A stretch of DNA of 64,000 nucleotides from Desulforegula conservatrix Mb1Pa (GCF_000426225.1 NZ_AUEY01000015.1:1-64000), one strand, 5' to 3'; numbered from the stretch's first letter, positions 25,593-35,129 are shown. Translations and numbers: made by a program. Notes: generated by a model from the sequence alone, not told the origin.

Positions 25593-26836
25593 AAATACTT
25601 CTCTCTGCCTATGCATGTGAGCCGAACAAAGGCTCTGAACCAGGAGTCGGATGGAACTGGGCGATTGAACTTGTAAAATTAGGACACGAAGTCTGGGTTC
25701 TTACAAGAGCGAATAACAGGAATGTTATCGAAGCAGAATTACAAAAGGCTGAATATTCGGACAAACTACATTTCATTTATTATGATTTGCCTGATTCTAT
25801 AATGAAATGGAAAAATATCAAAGGCGGGATATACCTTTATTATCTATTATGGCAATGGTTTGCCTTTAAGGCTGTTGAAAAAATCCATATTAAACAACAA
25901 TTTAATCTGGTCCATCACGTTACTTTTGTTTCAATAAGACAGCCAAGTTTTATGGGCAGATTGGGTATACCTTTTATTTTTGGTCCTGTTGCCGGTGGCG
26001 AAACCGCACCATTCCAATTAAGAAAATCATTTGGGATAAAAGGATGGATTGTTGATTTTGCAAGAGATATAGCAAATTGCTTCATCAGGCTTGATCCTCT
26101 GATGAGGCAGACATTTAAATCTGCGTCTTTTATTTTAGTTACATCAAATCAGTCAAAAAAGCTTATTCCTAAAATTTTTCATAAAAAAACTAAAATTCAA
26201 CTTGCAATCGGCATTAGCTCAGATTTCAAACACAGCAATCTTAAAATCGACAATAAGTACAAATCTAACAGAATACTTTTTATAGGCCGTTTTATTTTCT
26301 GGAAGGGATTACACATTGGCATCCGTGCATTTGAAAAATATTCTAAGGTCAACCCTGATGCGACATTCACAATTGTTGGGGAAGGTCAGGAATACTACAA
26401 ATTAAAAAAGCTTACTGATACCCTGAATATATCCCACAAAACAATATGGATAAACTGGCTTAATCAAGCGCAACTTTCAGATATATACAGTAAACATGAT
26501 ATTTTTTTATTCCCAAGTCTGCACGATTCAGGTGGGATGGTTGTTTTAGAAGCCATGATACACGGCCTGCCAGTTGTTTGCCTCGATATTGGTGGCCCTG
26601 GGGTCATTGTTGATGGTACGTGCGGGATCAAGATTAATACAAATTACAAATGTGCATCTCAAATTATTGATGAATTAGCTAGAGCACTTTTCAAACTGTC
26701 AGATGACAAATTTTTATATAAGGATCTAAAAACAGGGACTTTAAATAAATCTGAACAGTATTACTGGCCTTCGGTTGTTAAAAAAGTCTATGAAAATATT
26801 AGTAATAACCAGGTTGGGCAATGCGAATCCTTATAG
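25589..26836 (+). CDS. GT4-family glycosyltransferase
   Basis: A 415-residue GT-B enzyme. The N-terminus ILLSAYACEPNKGSEPGVGW is the GPG-type donor-domain opening of a common EPS GT4 subfamily. RILFIGRFIFWKGLHIGIRA starts the C-terminal domain, and HDSGGMVVLEAMIHGLPVV carries the EX7E-type nucleotide-sugar site. It overlaps the preceding kinase by 4 bases and the following glycosyltransferase by 16. Donor and acceptor cannot be told from sequence. Confidence 0.87.
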   Translation: MKILLSAYACEPNKGSEPGVGWNWAIELVKLGHEVWVLTRANNRNVIEAELQKAEYSDKLHFIYYDLPDSIMKWKNIKGGIYLYYLLWQWFAFKAVEKIHIKQQFNLVHHVTFVSIRQPSFMGRLGIPFIFGPVAGGETAPFQLRKSFGIKGWIVDFARDIANCFIRLDPLMRQTFKSASFILVTSNQSKKLIPKIFHKKTKIQLAIGISSDFKHSNLKIDNKYKSNRILFIGRFIFWKGLHIGIRAFEKYSKVNPDATFTIVGEGQEYYKLKKLTDTLNISHKTIWINWLNQAQLSDIYSKHDIFLFPSLHDSGGMVVLEAMIHGLPVVCLDIGGPGVIVDGTCGIKINTNYKCASQIIDELARALFKLSDDKFLYKDLKTGTLNKSEQYYWPSVVKKVYENISNNQVGQCESL

Positions 26837-27999
26837 TTCATAATTACTATCAACTTTCAGGCGGTGAAGATGCTGTTGTTGATGCTGAAAAAAATAACCT
26901 TCTCAGGAATAATCATACTGCAGAATTATTTTCATTAACAAACGACTCAATTTCAGGAACATTGCCTAAGATTAAAAGCGCTCTGAATATTCATTATTCA
27001 AATGGATCAAGACAAAAAATAGGAGATTTTATTAAAAGATATGCTCCTGATATTGTTCATGTCCATAATTTCTTCCCTCTTATAACTCCGTCTGTTTATG
27101 ACGCCTGCATAGAAAATAATATACCTATTGTTCAAACTCTGCATAATTACAGAATAATCTGCCCAAACGCATTATTAATGCGTGATGGTCATATTTGCGA
27201 AGAATGTATTAACAAAATTCCTTATAAGGCTGTTTTGAACAGGTGCTACAGAAATTCCATCCCTGGAAGCGCATCTGTTGCTTTTATGATTGAATTTCAT
27301 AAAAGAAAAAAGACTTGGCAAAACAAGGTAAATCGTTTTATAGCTCTCAGCGAATTCTCTAAGTCTAAATTTATTCAGGCGGGATTGCCTGAAAACAAAA
27401 TAACTGTAAAGCCCAACTTCACAGGTAAAAACCTAACTGTTACTCCAGATACAGAATCACAAGAACCATTTGCTCTGTTTGCTGGCAGATTATCAGAAGA
27501 AAAAGGCGTTGATACTCTTATGGATGCCTGGCAAAACCTGCCTTACTCGCTAATTATTGCTGGTGATGGCCCGCTGATGCAGTCTGCTATTAAAAAAGGC
27601 AAAAAAAATTTTCATTTTCATGGGATGCTGGACAAAAAAAAACTGATTAATAAAATGAACGATTCATCTTTTATTGTTCTTCCTTCTATTTGTTATGAAA
27701 ATTTTCCAATGGTAATAGCTGAAGCTTTTTCACTTGGTATTCCTGTTTTAGCCTCAAGACTTGGCGGCATGGCTGAAATAATCAAAGATGGTGTTAATGG
27801 GCTTCATTTTGAATCTGGAAATCCTAAAGATCTTGCAGATAAAGCCAGATGGCTTTTTGAACATCCTGAAGAATGCAGAAAAATGGGTGAAAATGCCTTA
27901 AAAACCTATGAAGAGAAATACACCCCTGAAAAAAATTATGAAATGCTGATGGATATATATAATGAAGTTATTGAAGAGCATAAAAGAGGATCAAATTAA
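26821..27999 (+). CDS. GT4-family glycosyltransferase
   Basis: A 392-residue GT-B enzyme with N-terminal ILIVHNYYQLSGGEDAVV. The Cys-containing segment ICEECINKIPYKAVLNRCYR is typical of one EPS glycosyltransferase clade. ENFPMVIAEAFSLGIPVLAS contains the E-x7-E motif. It overlaps the preceding gene by 16 bases and ends one base before the next start. Specificity is unknown. Confidence 0.88.
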   Translation: MRILIVHNYYQLSGGEDAVVDAEKNNLLRNNHTAELFSLTNDSISGTLPKIKSALNIHYSNGSRQKIGDFIKRYAPDIVHVHNFFPLITPSVYDACIENNIPIVQTLHNYRIICPNALLMRDGHICEECINKIPYKAVLNRCYRNSIPGSASVAFMIEFHKRKKTWQNKVNRFIALSEFSKSKFIQAGLPENKITVKPNFTGKNLTVTPDTESQEPFALFAGRLSEEKGVDTLMDAWQNLPYSLIIAGDGPLMQSAIKKGKKNFHFHGMLDKKKLINKMNDSSFIVLPSICYENFPMVIAEAFSLGIPVLASRLGGMAEIIKDGVNGLHFESGNPKDLADKARWLFEHPEECRKMGENALKTYEEKYTPEKNYEMLMDIYNEVIEEHKRGSN

Positions 28000-28000
28000 T

Positions 28001-28798
28001 ATGATGAAAGCAAAAATTCTTGAAATGCTGTCTGATATAACAAATCATGAAAAAGCATTAATTACTGTCATTAACTGGACAAAAAACAAATCAGGCAAAT
28101 ATGTCTGCGTTTCCAACGTCCACATGTGCATGGAAGCCTATGATCAGTCTGAATATGCGAAGATAGTCAATAGCGCAGACCTCACAGTACCCGACGGCAA
28201 ACCCCTTGTCTGGGCTCAAAAACTTTTGGGGCATAAAGAAGCTTCTCATGTCCGGGGAACTGACCTTACTTTGGAATTATGCAAGGAAGCCGAAAAAAAA
28301 CAGATACCAATAGGGCTTTATGGCGGAAGCCAGAACGCGCTTGATAATTTTAATGTTTTTCTTAAGAAAAAATTTCCTGAACTTAAAACAGCTTATTCAT
28401 TCTCTCCTCCTTTCAGGCCGCTTACACAAGAAGAAGATGACTTATATACAGCTCAGATAAATGAATCCGGAGCAAAGATTCTTTTTGTCGGACTTGGCTG
28501 TCCAAAACAGGAAATTTGGATGGCTGAACACAAAAACAGGATAAACTGCGTTATGATCGGAGTTGGTGCTGCCTTTGATTTTCTGAGCGGAGACAAGAAA
28601 GAAGCTCCTATATGGATGCAGAATTTGGGAATTGAATGGGTTTTCAGATTCGCGAGTGAACCTGATAGATTATGGAAAAGGTATCTTAAGCATAATCCAA
28701 GGTTTGTTGTGCTTTTTATTGAGCAGTTGATGAGAGAGAGATTTGGGAAAAACCTTTCAGGGAAATCTCCCATGCCCCCCTTTACAAAGGGGGAATAA
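28001..28798 (+). CDS. WecG/TagA/CpsF-family glycosyltransferase (GT26)
   Basis: A 265-residue enzyme that usually adds ManNAc(A) or another hexosamine-type sugar to an undecaprenyl-linked acceptor. The start at 28001 directly follows the previous stop and has GAGG upstream; a longer frame back into the previous gene is possible but unlikely. Motifs are VSNVHMCMEAYDQ, ADLTVPDGKPLVW, ILFVGLGCPKQEIWM and GVGAAFDFLSG. The last dozen residues (SGKSPMPPFTKGE) are encoded by an inverted repeat CCCCCTTTACAAAGGGGG, so the natural C-terminus has been replaced. Confidence 0.9.
   Translation: MMKAKILEMLSDITNHEKALITVINWTKNKSGKYVCVSNVHMCMEAYDQSEYAKIVNSADLTVPDGKPLVWAQKLLGHKEASHVRGTDLTLELCKEAEKKQIPIGLYGGSQNALDNFNVFLKKKFPELKTAYSFSPPFRPLTQEEDDLYTAQINESGAKILFVGLGCPKQEIWMAEHKNRINCVMIGVGAAFDFLSGDKKEAPIWMQNLGIEWVFRFASEPDRLWKRYLKHNPRFVVLFIEQLMRERFGKNLSGKSPMPPFTKGE
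28775..28795. repeat. CCCCCTTT-ACA-AAGGGGG hairpin at the end of the GT26 gene
   Basis: A short inverted repeat that overlaps the last codons and stop of the gene. A related, imperfect form (CCCCCTGCCCCCTTTGAAAG) lies at about 30643-30663. Confidence 0.65.
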
Positions 28799-28802
28799 AG
28801 AT

Positions 28803-28836
28803 GTCGGATTACGGGCAAAGAGCGCCCTAATCCGAC
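28803..28836. repeat. GTCGGATTA hairpin repeat, family D
   Basis: GTCGGATTACGGGC...GCCCTAATCCGAC forms a long stem directly after the GT26 gene. Near-identical copies are at 29415-29448, with diverged copies near 32093-32120 and 37601-37639. Confidence 0.85.
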
Positions 28837-28927
28837 CTACGGAAATCAAATGAACTTTTTTTATGATTCGGCATTGATTTTGTCAAATTTATAGAATGAA
28901 TTATGCATTAAAATAAGGTGAGTTGCT

Positions 28928-29149
28928 ATGTCAGACAAAATGAAGCAGATTCTTGAAAATATCAAAGATATGTCTATTCAAGAGCAGGCCGTGTTATCAC
29001 ATTGTCTGATTTCAAATCTTGACTAAACTCAGGATGATGAAGTTGACGATGCCTGGGCTGCTATTGCGGAAAAACGTTTTGCACAGATAGAGGCTGGTGA
29101 GGTAACTGTTCTCTCATGGGAACAAATTAAAAAAGATATTAGGGGATAA
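28928..29149 (+). pseudogene. Addiction-module antitoxin component, interrupted by one stop
   Basis: The frame MSDKMKQILENIKDMSIQEQ...LISNLD ends at TAA 29024. It continues in the same frame as DDEVDDAWAAIAEKRFAQIEAGEV and VLSWEQIKKDIRG to TAA 29149. This matches the small putative addiction-module antitoxin family (helical N-terminus, (E)VEAAWxxEIxxRxxEI, then a W-containing tail). A single nonsense codon splits it. AAGGTGAG precedes the ATG. Confidence 0.75.
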
Positions 29150-29150
29150 A

Positions 29151-29402
29151 ATGCTGCAAATAGCTTTTCACCCTTTGTTTGATCAGCTCCGTAGGAGCGG
29201 CATATTAACTTCACAAATATGTCGCTCCTACGGAGCTAAATCTAAGAATGCTACAATACTACAAATATTTAGCCCCTACGGGGCTTTAATCAAAATATTA
29301 TCTTGTACGTTTGGTATATCGGCGGCTACTTCAGAGATCAGGGCTACCGAAATTTTTATATTGGCCGGTATGCATTCCCACGCGAGAACGAAAATAATTT
29401 AA
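29151..29402 (+). pseudogene. RelE/ParE-like toxin remnant invaded by hairpin repeats
   Basis: The reading frame begins one base after the antitoxin stop with MLQIAFHPLFDQL, like RelE/ParE toxins (M-x-I-x-FHP-x-A). It ends with ATEIFILAGMHSHART, like their usual C-terminus (x-E-I-x-I-L-A-V-x-H). The middle is replaced by two palindromic repeats at 29178-29290, so no functional toxin is expected although the frame is open for 83 codons. Confidence 0.55.
29178..29290. repeat. Two GCTCCGTAGGAGC-type hairpins
   Basis: AGCTCCGTAGGAGCG-N...-CGCTCCTACGGAGCT forms a long stem (29178-29240). TTTAGCCCCTACGGGGCTTT (about 29269-29288) is a second smaller one. They interrupt the toxin remnant. Confidence 0.75.
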
Positions 29403-29414
29403 TTATAGAACCAT

Positions 29415-29448
29415 GTCGGATTACGGGCAAAGGACGCCCTAATCCGAC
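29415..29448. repeat. GTCGGATTA hairpin repeat, family D
   Basis: GTCGGATTACGGGC...GCCCTAATCCGAC, nearly identical to 28803-28836. Together the two copies bracket the toxin-antitoxin remnant. Confidence 0.85.
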
Positions 29449-29519
29449 CTACGATATAATGATAAAATGGTAGATTGATTCTTATTGGAACCTTAGAAAA
29501 TATTAGAGTTTAATTCAAA

Positions 29520-30605
29520 ATGAAAAAAGCATTAATCACAGGTGTAACAGGTCAGGACGGAGCGTATCTCTCGGAACTTCTTTTATCAAAAGGGTACGAG
29601 GTACACGGTATTAAACGCAGGGCTTCAATGTTCAACACTGGCCGAATTGACCATATATATGAAGATCCACACATAGAAAACAGACATTTTATTCTTCATT
29701 ACGGCGATCTTACGGACTCAACAAACCTGATAAGAATCATCCAGGAAGTTCAGCCTGACGAAATTTATAATCTTGCTGCCCAGAGCCATGTTCAGGTTTC
29801 ATTTGAATCGCCGGAGTACACGGCAAACTGTGATGCTCTTGGTACTTTAAGAATTCTAGAGGCATTAAGAATTCTTGGTCTTGAAAAAAAGACAAGGGTT
29901 TATCAGGCTTCTACATCCGAGCTTTTCGGAAAGGTTCAGGAAATTCCACAAAAAGAAACAACTCCTTTTTATCCGCGCTCTCCATATGCTGTTGCCAAGA
30001 TGTATGCTTACTGGATCACCGTAAACTATCGTGAGGCTTATGGAATGTATGCCTGCAATGGCATTCTATTCAACCATGAATCGCCATTGCGAGGAGAGAC
30101 CTTTGTAACAAGAAAGATTACAAGGGCAATCGCAAGAATAAAGCTGGGCCTACAGGACAAGGTTTATCTTGGAAATCTTGATTCAAAAAGAGATTGGGGA
30201 CACGCCAGGGATTATGTCGAAATGATGTGGCTCATGCTCCAGCAGGAAACGCCCGAAGATTACGTAATTGCAACCGGTGAGCAGTTTTCGGTTCGTCATT
30301 TTATTGAGGCCGCCTGCGAAGAAGTTGGAATAAAGGTGAGATGGGAAGGCACCGGAGTTGATGAAAAGGGCTTTGATGTCGCGACCGGAAATCAGATTGT
30401 CGGGGTTGATCCGAGGTATTTCAGGCCAACAGAGGTTGATACCCTGCTTGGAGATCCGATAAAAGCGAAGGAAAAGCTTGGATGGAAGCCAAGAATAACC
30501 TTTGAGATGCTTGTTAAGGAAATGATGGCATCTGATTTGAGGGAAGCTGAAAAGGATCATCATTGTAAGATTGGCGGGTTCAGGACTTACAATTATCATG
30601 AGTAG
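29520..30605 (+). CDS. gmd: GDP-mannose 4,6-dehydratase
   Basis: A 361-residue short-chain dehydrogenase-fold enzyme. It converts GDP-mannose to GDP-4-keto-6-deoxymannose, the first step to GDP-fucose. It has the NAD(P) motif [11 protein letters not shown] (residues 8-18), [11 protein letters not shown], catalytic STSELFGK and the SPYAVAK Tyr-Lys pair. Length is normal. The fucose synthase follows at 30849, so the pair supplies GDP-L-fucose (or a related 6-deoxyhexose) to the polymer. Confidence 0.95.
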   Translation: MKKALITGVTGQDGAYLSELLLSKGYEVHGIKRRASMFNTGRIDHIYEDPHIENRHFILHYGDLTDSTNLIRIIQEVQPDEIYNLAAQSHVQVSFESPEYTANCDALGTLRILEALRILGLEKKTRVYQASTSELFGKVQEIPQKETTPFYPRSPYAVAKMYAYWITVNYREAYGMYACNGILFNHESPLRGETFVTRKITRAIARIKLGLQDKVYLGNLDSKRDWGHARDYVEMMWLMLQQETPEDYVIATGEQFSVRHFIEAACEEVGIKVRWEGTGVDEKGFDVATGNQIVGVDPRYFRPTEVDTLLGDPIKAKEKLGWKPRITFEMLVKEMMASDLREAEKDHHCKIGGFRTYNYHE

Positions 30606-30848
30606 CCGGTGTATATACATGGTGTGATATCATTATAGAAATCCCCCCTGCCCCCTTTGAAAGGGTGATTTTTGGACGGAATACGGGGTGCCGTTTAGTT
30701 AAGGCTGTCCAATTTGATTGAGATATTCTGCCCTGAAAGGGCAAAAAAATGAGTAGAGACATACTAAAACAAGAGAGGGATAAAACCCCCAGTTTATGAC
30801 CGTTTTAAATATATATGCAGTATAATTTAGATCAAGGTTAAATAGGTT
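30606..30848. other. gmd-fcl spacer with small hairpins
   Basis: The spacer includes a CCCCCTGCCCCCTTTGAAAG element and TGCCCTGAAAGGGCA. No gene or clear promoter was recognised. Confidence 0.45.
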
Positions 30849-31841
30849 ATGGAAAAAAATTCAAAAATTTATGTGGCAGGGCACAGAGGGCTGGTTGGAT
30901 CTGCGATTGTTCGCAAGTTGAAATCAGAAGGCTATGCAAATATTATAGTTAGAAAATCAAATGAACTTGACCTTAAGAACCAGACTCAGGTTGATGAGTT
31001 CTTTTCAGCTGAAAAGCCTGAATATATATTTCTTGCTGCGGCAAAAGTTGGAGGTATTCATGCCAACAACATCTACCCTGCTGAATTCATTTATGAAAAT
31101 CTGATGATTCAAAACAATGTCATTCATCAAAGCTACGTTAACAAGGTCAAAAAACTTCTTTTTTTAGGATCATCGTGTATTTATCCTAAATTTGCGCCTC
31201 AGCCTATGAAAGAAGATGATCTGCTTACAGGAATGCTTGAGCCGACAAACGAACCTTACGCAATCGCCAAAATATCAGGAATTGAAATGTGCTGGGCATA
31301 TAACAGGCAATATGGGACAGACTTTATTCCTGTAATGCCTACGAATCTTTATGGCCCAGGTGATAATTTTGATCTTGAAAACGCCCATGTTCTTCCGGCG
31401 CTCATAAGAAAATTTCATGAAGCTATGCTATCAAAAGATGATTCAGTAACAGTATGGGGTACAGGGACTCCTAAAAGAGAATTTCTTTACGTCGATGATC
31501 TTGCTGATGCCTGCGTATTTGTTATGAAAAAAGATACTTCAGAGTATAAACTTGACAGACCTTTGTTCAATATTGGTACAGGCTCTGATATCTCAATTCT
31601 TGAGCTCGCCGAACTTGTTAAAAAAGCCATAGGGTTTAAAGGTGTAATATTATTTGATTCAAGCAAACCAGATGGTACGCCAAGAAAACTAATGGATGTT
31701 TCAAAAATCAATAATCTGGGTTGGCAATCGAGCAACTCCCTTGAAAAGGGCATAGAGAAAACATATGCATGGTTCATTGAAAACCAGAGTGAAATCAGAA
31801 TTGATGGTCTCGCAAAAAGTCAAAAAAAGGCGTCGGCGTAA
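30849..31841 (+). CDS. fcl: GDP-L-fucose synthase
   Basis: A 330-residue epimerase/reductase that completes GDP-L-fucose synthesis. It has [13 protein letters not shown] at the N-terminus, [16 protein letters not shown], the YAIAKISG Tyr-Lys pair and [13 protein letters not shown]. The last 13 or so residues ([12 protein letters not shown]) are encoded by a family A repeat that begins at 31803 and supplies the stop codon, so the protein runs on slightly beyond the usual end. Confidence 0.94.
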   Translation: MEKNSKIYVAGHRGLVGSAIVRKLKSEGYANIIVRKSNELDLKNQTQVDEFFSAEKPEYIFLAAAKVGGIHANNIYPAEFIYENLMIQNNVIHQSYVNKVKKLLFLGSSCIYPKFAPQPMKEDDLLTGMLEPTNEPYAIAKISGIEMCWAYNRQYGTDFIPVMPTNLYGPGDNFDLENAHVLPALIRKFHEAMLSKDDSVTVWGTGTPKREFLYVDDLADACVFVMKKDTSEYKLDRPLFNIGTGSDISILELAELVKKAIGFKGVILFDSSKPDGTPRKLMDVSKINNLGWQSSNSLEKGIEKTYAWFIENQSEIRIDGLAKSQKKASA

Positions 31842-31915
31842 TGCCGGATTTGATCCGGCATCCAATATTTTCAGGCCTGCGCCGGAATAACAATAATTGA
31901 ATTTTTTGCGACACT
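31803..31915 (-). repeat. Interspersed hairpin repeat, family A (inverted), overlapping fcl
   Basis: GATGGTCTCGCAAAAAGTC...ATGCCGGATTTGATCCGGCAT...CAGGCCTGCGCCGGAATAAC...TTTTTTGCGACACTGTCA. The first 39 bases are inside the fcl coding region. Confidence 0.85.
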
Positions 31916-32376
31916 GTCAGAATTTAATAAGATATATATAATGAAAACGGGCATAAACCAGAGTTTTTCATTCCTTCTCCCCCGAAGCGGTGGAGAAGGA
32001 GTTATTTTGAAAACCTCAACTGAGACCGCGCTCAGCATAGATAAGTTGATTATCCTTTAATCTCGTAATCCACAATGGTCACGAGGTTGGATTACGAGCA
32101 AATAACCCTCTAATCCGACCTTCCCCAAAAAAATCCGATTGCTCGGATAAAAAATTAATATCAGTTGCGACTTGCAACCATTAAATAACATTAAAAATAT
32201 ATAATCAATAGCGTTTTTATTCGTAAAAATCTAAACGGCTTTTTAAAGTACTTGACAACAAAAAAACATTCTAATATCTGATAGAAAAAAATTCACGTCA
32301 TTATATTAACTATAAAAACATGATATCTACTACTATATTAATTATTATTTCAATTTTTTAGCTTAAAGAAATAACT
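31842..32376. other. Gene-free, AT-rich stretch before the priming transferase
   Basis: It contains the end of a family A repeat, a CTTCTCCCCCGAAGCGGTGG hairpin (about 31975-32003), a diverged family D element (about 32060-32120) and then an AT-rich leader. TTGACA at 32252 is a possible -35 element, but no good -10 lies at 17 bases. No gene was found. Confidence 0.5.
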
Positions 32377-33816
32377 ATGCTGAGAGAAAAACAACGTTTT
32401 ATATCAAGCATGCATAAGCTGCTTGATATTTTCATTACCTGTATTTCGTTTATTTTAGCTGTAATCACAAAAAAGGTTGCATACTCCGATCATTACGCTG
32501 GATTCTCAAGTGAAACTTATAGTTTCCTGATCCTCCTGATAATTATTATCTGGTACATAGTTTTTACCTGGGCACCAAATTATATATATTCTGATGAGTT
32601 AGGCTGGCTTGATATTTTAACAAATACACTGAAAATCGTTGTGATATCAGCCACCATTCTATCCACAATCTTTTATCTTCTGAAAATTGAGGGTATCAGC
32701 AGATTTATTATTGTAACATTTCTATTTTATGATGTTTTACTGCTTTGTATTAGCAAACTGTTCATTGTTAAAATCAGCAAAAAACGTGGTTTCGTCACTG
32801 ATAATAAAAAGCACATTATCATAGTCGGCACTAAAGAAAGAGCCGTGGATTTAATAAAAGGGATCGAAGAAAAAACACCAAACGATTATGAAATACTTGG
32901 CTGCCTCGACACTGGAACTAATAATATTGGTAAATCAATTGTAAACGGCTACAAAATAATAGGTTGCATCCACGATCTGGAGAAACATCTCATAGAAAAT
33001 ATTGTGGATGAAATTGTATTTGCAATACCTTTAAGAATAATTGAAAACGCCGACCTATATATTGCAACAGCAGAAGACATGGGAGTTCATGTTAGAATTA
33101 TACCGGACTGGCAACTCCATTATCTTATGTATGAACCTGATATCGCGACTATAAAATTTAAGAATCTTGCAGGAACCCCAACAATGTCCCTTCACATGAC
33201 AACACCAAATGAAGGGGCGCTTTTTTTAAAATCTCTTTTTGATTTTGTCGCGAGCATTATAATACTTCTTATATGCTCACCTTTTTTTCTTATTACATCC
33301 ATCGCAATCAAACTAAGTTCTCCCGGCCCTGTTTTTTTTAAACAGGAACGACTTGGTCTTCATGGTAGGAAGTTTCATGTATATAAATTCAGAACAATGG
33401 TTGAAAACGCCGAAGAACTTAAAGATTCTTTAAAAGACAAAAATGAATCTGATGGACCAGTTTTCAAAATAAAACAAGACCCAAGAATAATTCCGTATAT
33501 CGGAGCATTCTTAAGAAAAACAAATCTTGATGAGTTACCGCAGCTCATTAATGTTTTAAAAAGAGAAATGAGCCTTGTGGGCCCAAGGCCACCGATAACA
33601 TCAGAAGTCAATAGCTATGAAATTTGGCACAGGCGAAGACTATCAATGAAGCCTGGAATAACATGTCTGTGGCAGATCGCAAAAAACAGAAACGATATTT
33701 CATTTGATAACTGGATAAAACTTGATTTAAAATATATTGATTCATGGTCAATTATCCTTGACTTCAAAATATTAGTCATGACTTTTAACACTGTTTTTTT
33801 GAGATCGGGAAGATAG
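32377..33816 (+). CDS. Undecaprenyl-phosphate sugar phosphotransferase (WbaP/WcaJ type)
   Basis: A 479-residue polytopic priming enzyme that transfers hexose-1-phosphate to undecaprenyl phosphate. Four hydrophobic helices lie in residues 10-130, a CoA-binding-like domain at about 140-260 (KKHIIIVGTKERAVDLI), one membrane helix at about 285-310, then the catalytic bacterial sugar-transferase domain. Motifs are SPGPVFFKQERLGLHGR, VYKFRTM, LRKTNLDELPQLINVL and MSLVGPRPP. Its place ahead of the export genes marks it as the initiating transferase of the EPS. Confidence 0.93.
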   Translation: MLREKQRFISSMHKLLDIFITCISFILAVITKKVAYSDHYAGFSSETYSFLILLIIIIWYIVFTWAPNYIYSDELGWLDILTNTLKIVVISATILSTIFYLLKIEGISRFIIVTFLFYDVLLLCISKLFIVKISKKRGFVTDNKKHIIIVGTKERAVDLIKGIEEKTPNDYEILGCLDTGTNNIGKSIVNGYKIIGCIHDLEKHLIENIVDEIVFAIPLRIIENADLYIATAEDMGVHVRIIPDWQLHYLMYEPDIATIKFKNLAGTPTMSLHMTTPNEGALFLKSLFDFVASIIILLICSPFFLITSIAIKLSSPGPVFFKQERLGLHGRKFHVYKFRTMVENAEELKDSLKDKNESDGPVFKIKQDPRIIPYIGAFLRKTNLDELPQLINVLKREMSLVGPRPPITSEVNSYEIWHRRRLSMKPGITCLWQIAKNRNDISFDNWIKLDLKYIDSWSIILDFKILVMTFNTVFLRSGR

Positions 33817-33877
33817 GCTATTGAGTCATTTTAATTGATATGATAACGGAATTCAGAAGGATAACATTGAGAAAATA

Positions 33878-34000
33878 GCAAAAGTCCGATTTCCGTCGTT
33901 CCGGGCATGCCGGAATCCAAAACTGTCTGAAAATACGGGATGCCGAATCAAGCCCGGCATGGTGATAAAACCCTTTTCTGACTGTTTGCGAGATCATCAA
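33878..34000 (+). repeat. Interspersed hairpin repeat, family A (tandem copy 1)
   Basis: GCAAAAGTCCGATTTCCGTC...GGATGCCGAATCAAGCCCGGCATG...TTTCTGACTGTTTGCGAGATCATCA. Confidence 0.8.
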
Positions 34001-34007
34001 TATTGAT

Positions 34008-34137
34008 AAAGTCGCATAAAGTTAGATTTCTGTTATTTCGGCGCAGGCCATAATCCAGAAATATCTAATAATATTGGATGCTGGATCAAGTCCGGCATGA
34101 CGACACCGCCCATTTTTGACTTTTTGCGAGACCATCA
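34008..34137 (+). repeat. Interspersed hairpin repeat, family A (tandem copy 2)
   Basis: GTCGCATAAAGTTAGATTTC...GGATGCTGGATCAAGTCCGG...TTTTTGACTTTTTGCGAGACCATCA. Confidence 0.8.
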
Positions 34138-34208
34138 TTTTTTATTAGACAACAAAAAAGAATTTTTTTTGGCATATTTTTATCAACACAACACAAGAAA
34201 GGGCTATC

Positions 34209-34832
34209 ATGCGTATTTTTAAAATTACTTTCGGAATAGTTTTCACATTATTATTTATTGCATCTAATTCTTTTTCTGCCCAGGCTAAACTCGACCCCAA
34301 ATGGCTATCAGATTTTAAGGCCCAAATTGCTAAAATTGGATTCGAAGAGACATTAAAAGAATATATTAATAAAGGAGAATCAATTTCCTCTATTACAGCC
34401 GCAGGATTAGAGATAGGTCAGTCTCCGAGTTCAATTGCAACCATTGTATACAAAAATGTTTCGAACGATAACAAAAATATAGCCATATGCGGTCTTAGCT
34501 CTGGTGGTGTATCCAATGATATTCTGTCGCAGGTGTCTTCATTACCTTCGGACGACATTAGCAAAATTACCGAAAAATGTTTCGGAGCTATACCTAATGC
34601 CTCAAACAAAATTAAGAAAGATGAAGCCCTCGGTTTTGGAGATGATCCAGGATTGGGCGCAGGTGTAGGCGGTGCGGGTTCTCCAATTTCAGGTCAGATT
34701 GGCGGCGGTGGCCTCGGCGGTGGTGGACAAAAATCCGTTAGCCCAGCGACTCCGGCAACACCTGCAATTCCGGGTGGCCCAGGAGGTCCTGCAACACCAG
34801 CGACCCCTGCAACGCCAGCAAGACCACAATAA
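34209..34832 (+). CDS. Secreted protein with Gly-rich and Pro-Ala-Thr repeat tail
   Basis: A 207-residue protein with a Sec signal peptide (about residues 1-24, ending SFSAQA). A helical part follows to about residue 135, with cysteines in ICGLSSG and EKCFGAI that could form a disulfide. The tail has Gly-rich GGGGLGGGG and then repeated PATPATPA / PGGPGGP units. The DNA there is a short tandem repeat (about 34740-34826). I do not recognise the family. Its place between the priming enzyme and the export genes suggests a periplasmic or exported EPS-associated protein. AAGAAAGGGC before the ATG is a weak ribosome site. Confidence 0.7.
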   Translation: MRIFKITFGIVFTLLFIASNSFSAQAKLDPKWLSDFKAQIAKIGFEETLKEYINKGESISSITAAGLEIGQSPSSIATIVYKNVSNDNKNIAICGLSSGGVSNDILSQVSSLPSDDISKITEKCFGAIPNASNKIKKDEALGFGDDPGLGAGVGGAGSPISGQIGGGGLGGGGQKSVSPATPATPAIPGGPGGPATPATPATPARPQ

Positions 34833-35129
34833 TAATGACATCGGTATGGCGTGGACGTTGCTTGACGTAAAAGCGCACGGGAAAGCTTCGCGTACACTAT
34901 TTTTACGCTATCCATTAATGAGCCATTTTGATGGTCTCGCAAAAAGCCAAAACTATGTGAGCGTCATGTCGGGATGACTGAAATCGGACTTTCTGCAACT
35001 CTGCCTATAGTGAGGGTATGTATGAAGGTTAAAATGGCAGATTTTAGTCTAAGTGTTTTTATACAAATCATAATAGTTTTCTCTCATTACCGAGAGATTA
35101 TTTATAAAGAGTTCATAAGGGACCTATCA
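34833..35129. other. Spacer with a partial family A repeat
   Basis: The element at about 34928-35010 (TTTTGATGGTCTCGCAAAAAGC...ATCGGACTTTCTGCAA) is a shortened inverted copy. An inverted pair GCGTGGACGTTGC / GTAAAAGCGCACG precedes it. No gene was recognised. Confidence 0.55.

Larger units (their letters stand above)
33817..34208. other. Gene-free stretch with two tandem family A repeats
   Basis: Two direct copies of the repeat, about 33878-34000 and 34008-34137, occupy the gap. Each has the CCGG palindromes and a right end TTTGCGAGA(T/C)CATCA. Nothing else was recognised. Confidence 0.75.

Noticed and set aside
34672-34977. Open frame of 101 codons overlapping the PAT-repeat gene
   Set aside because: It is a shadow frame of the repeat tail extended through a family A element.
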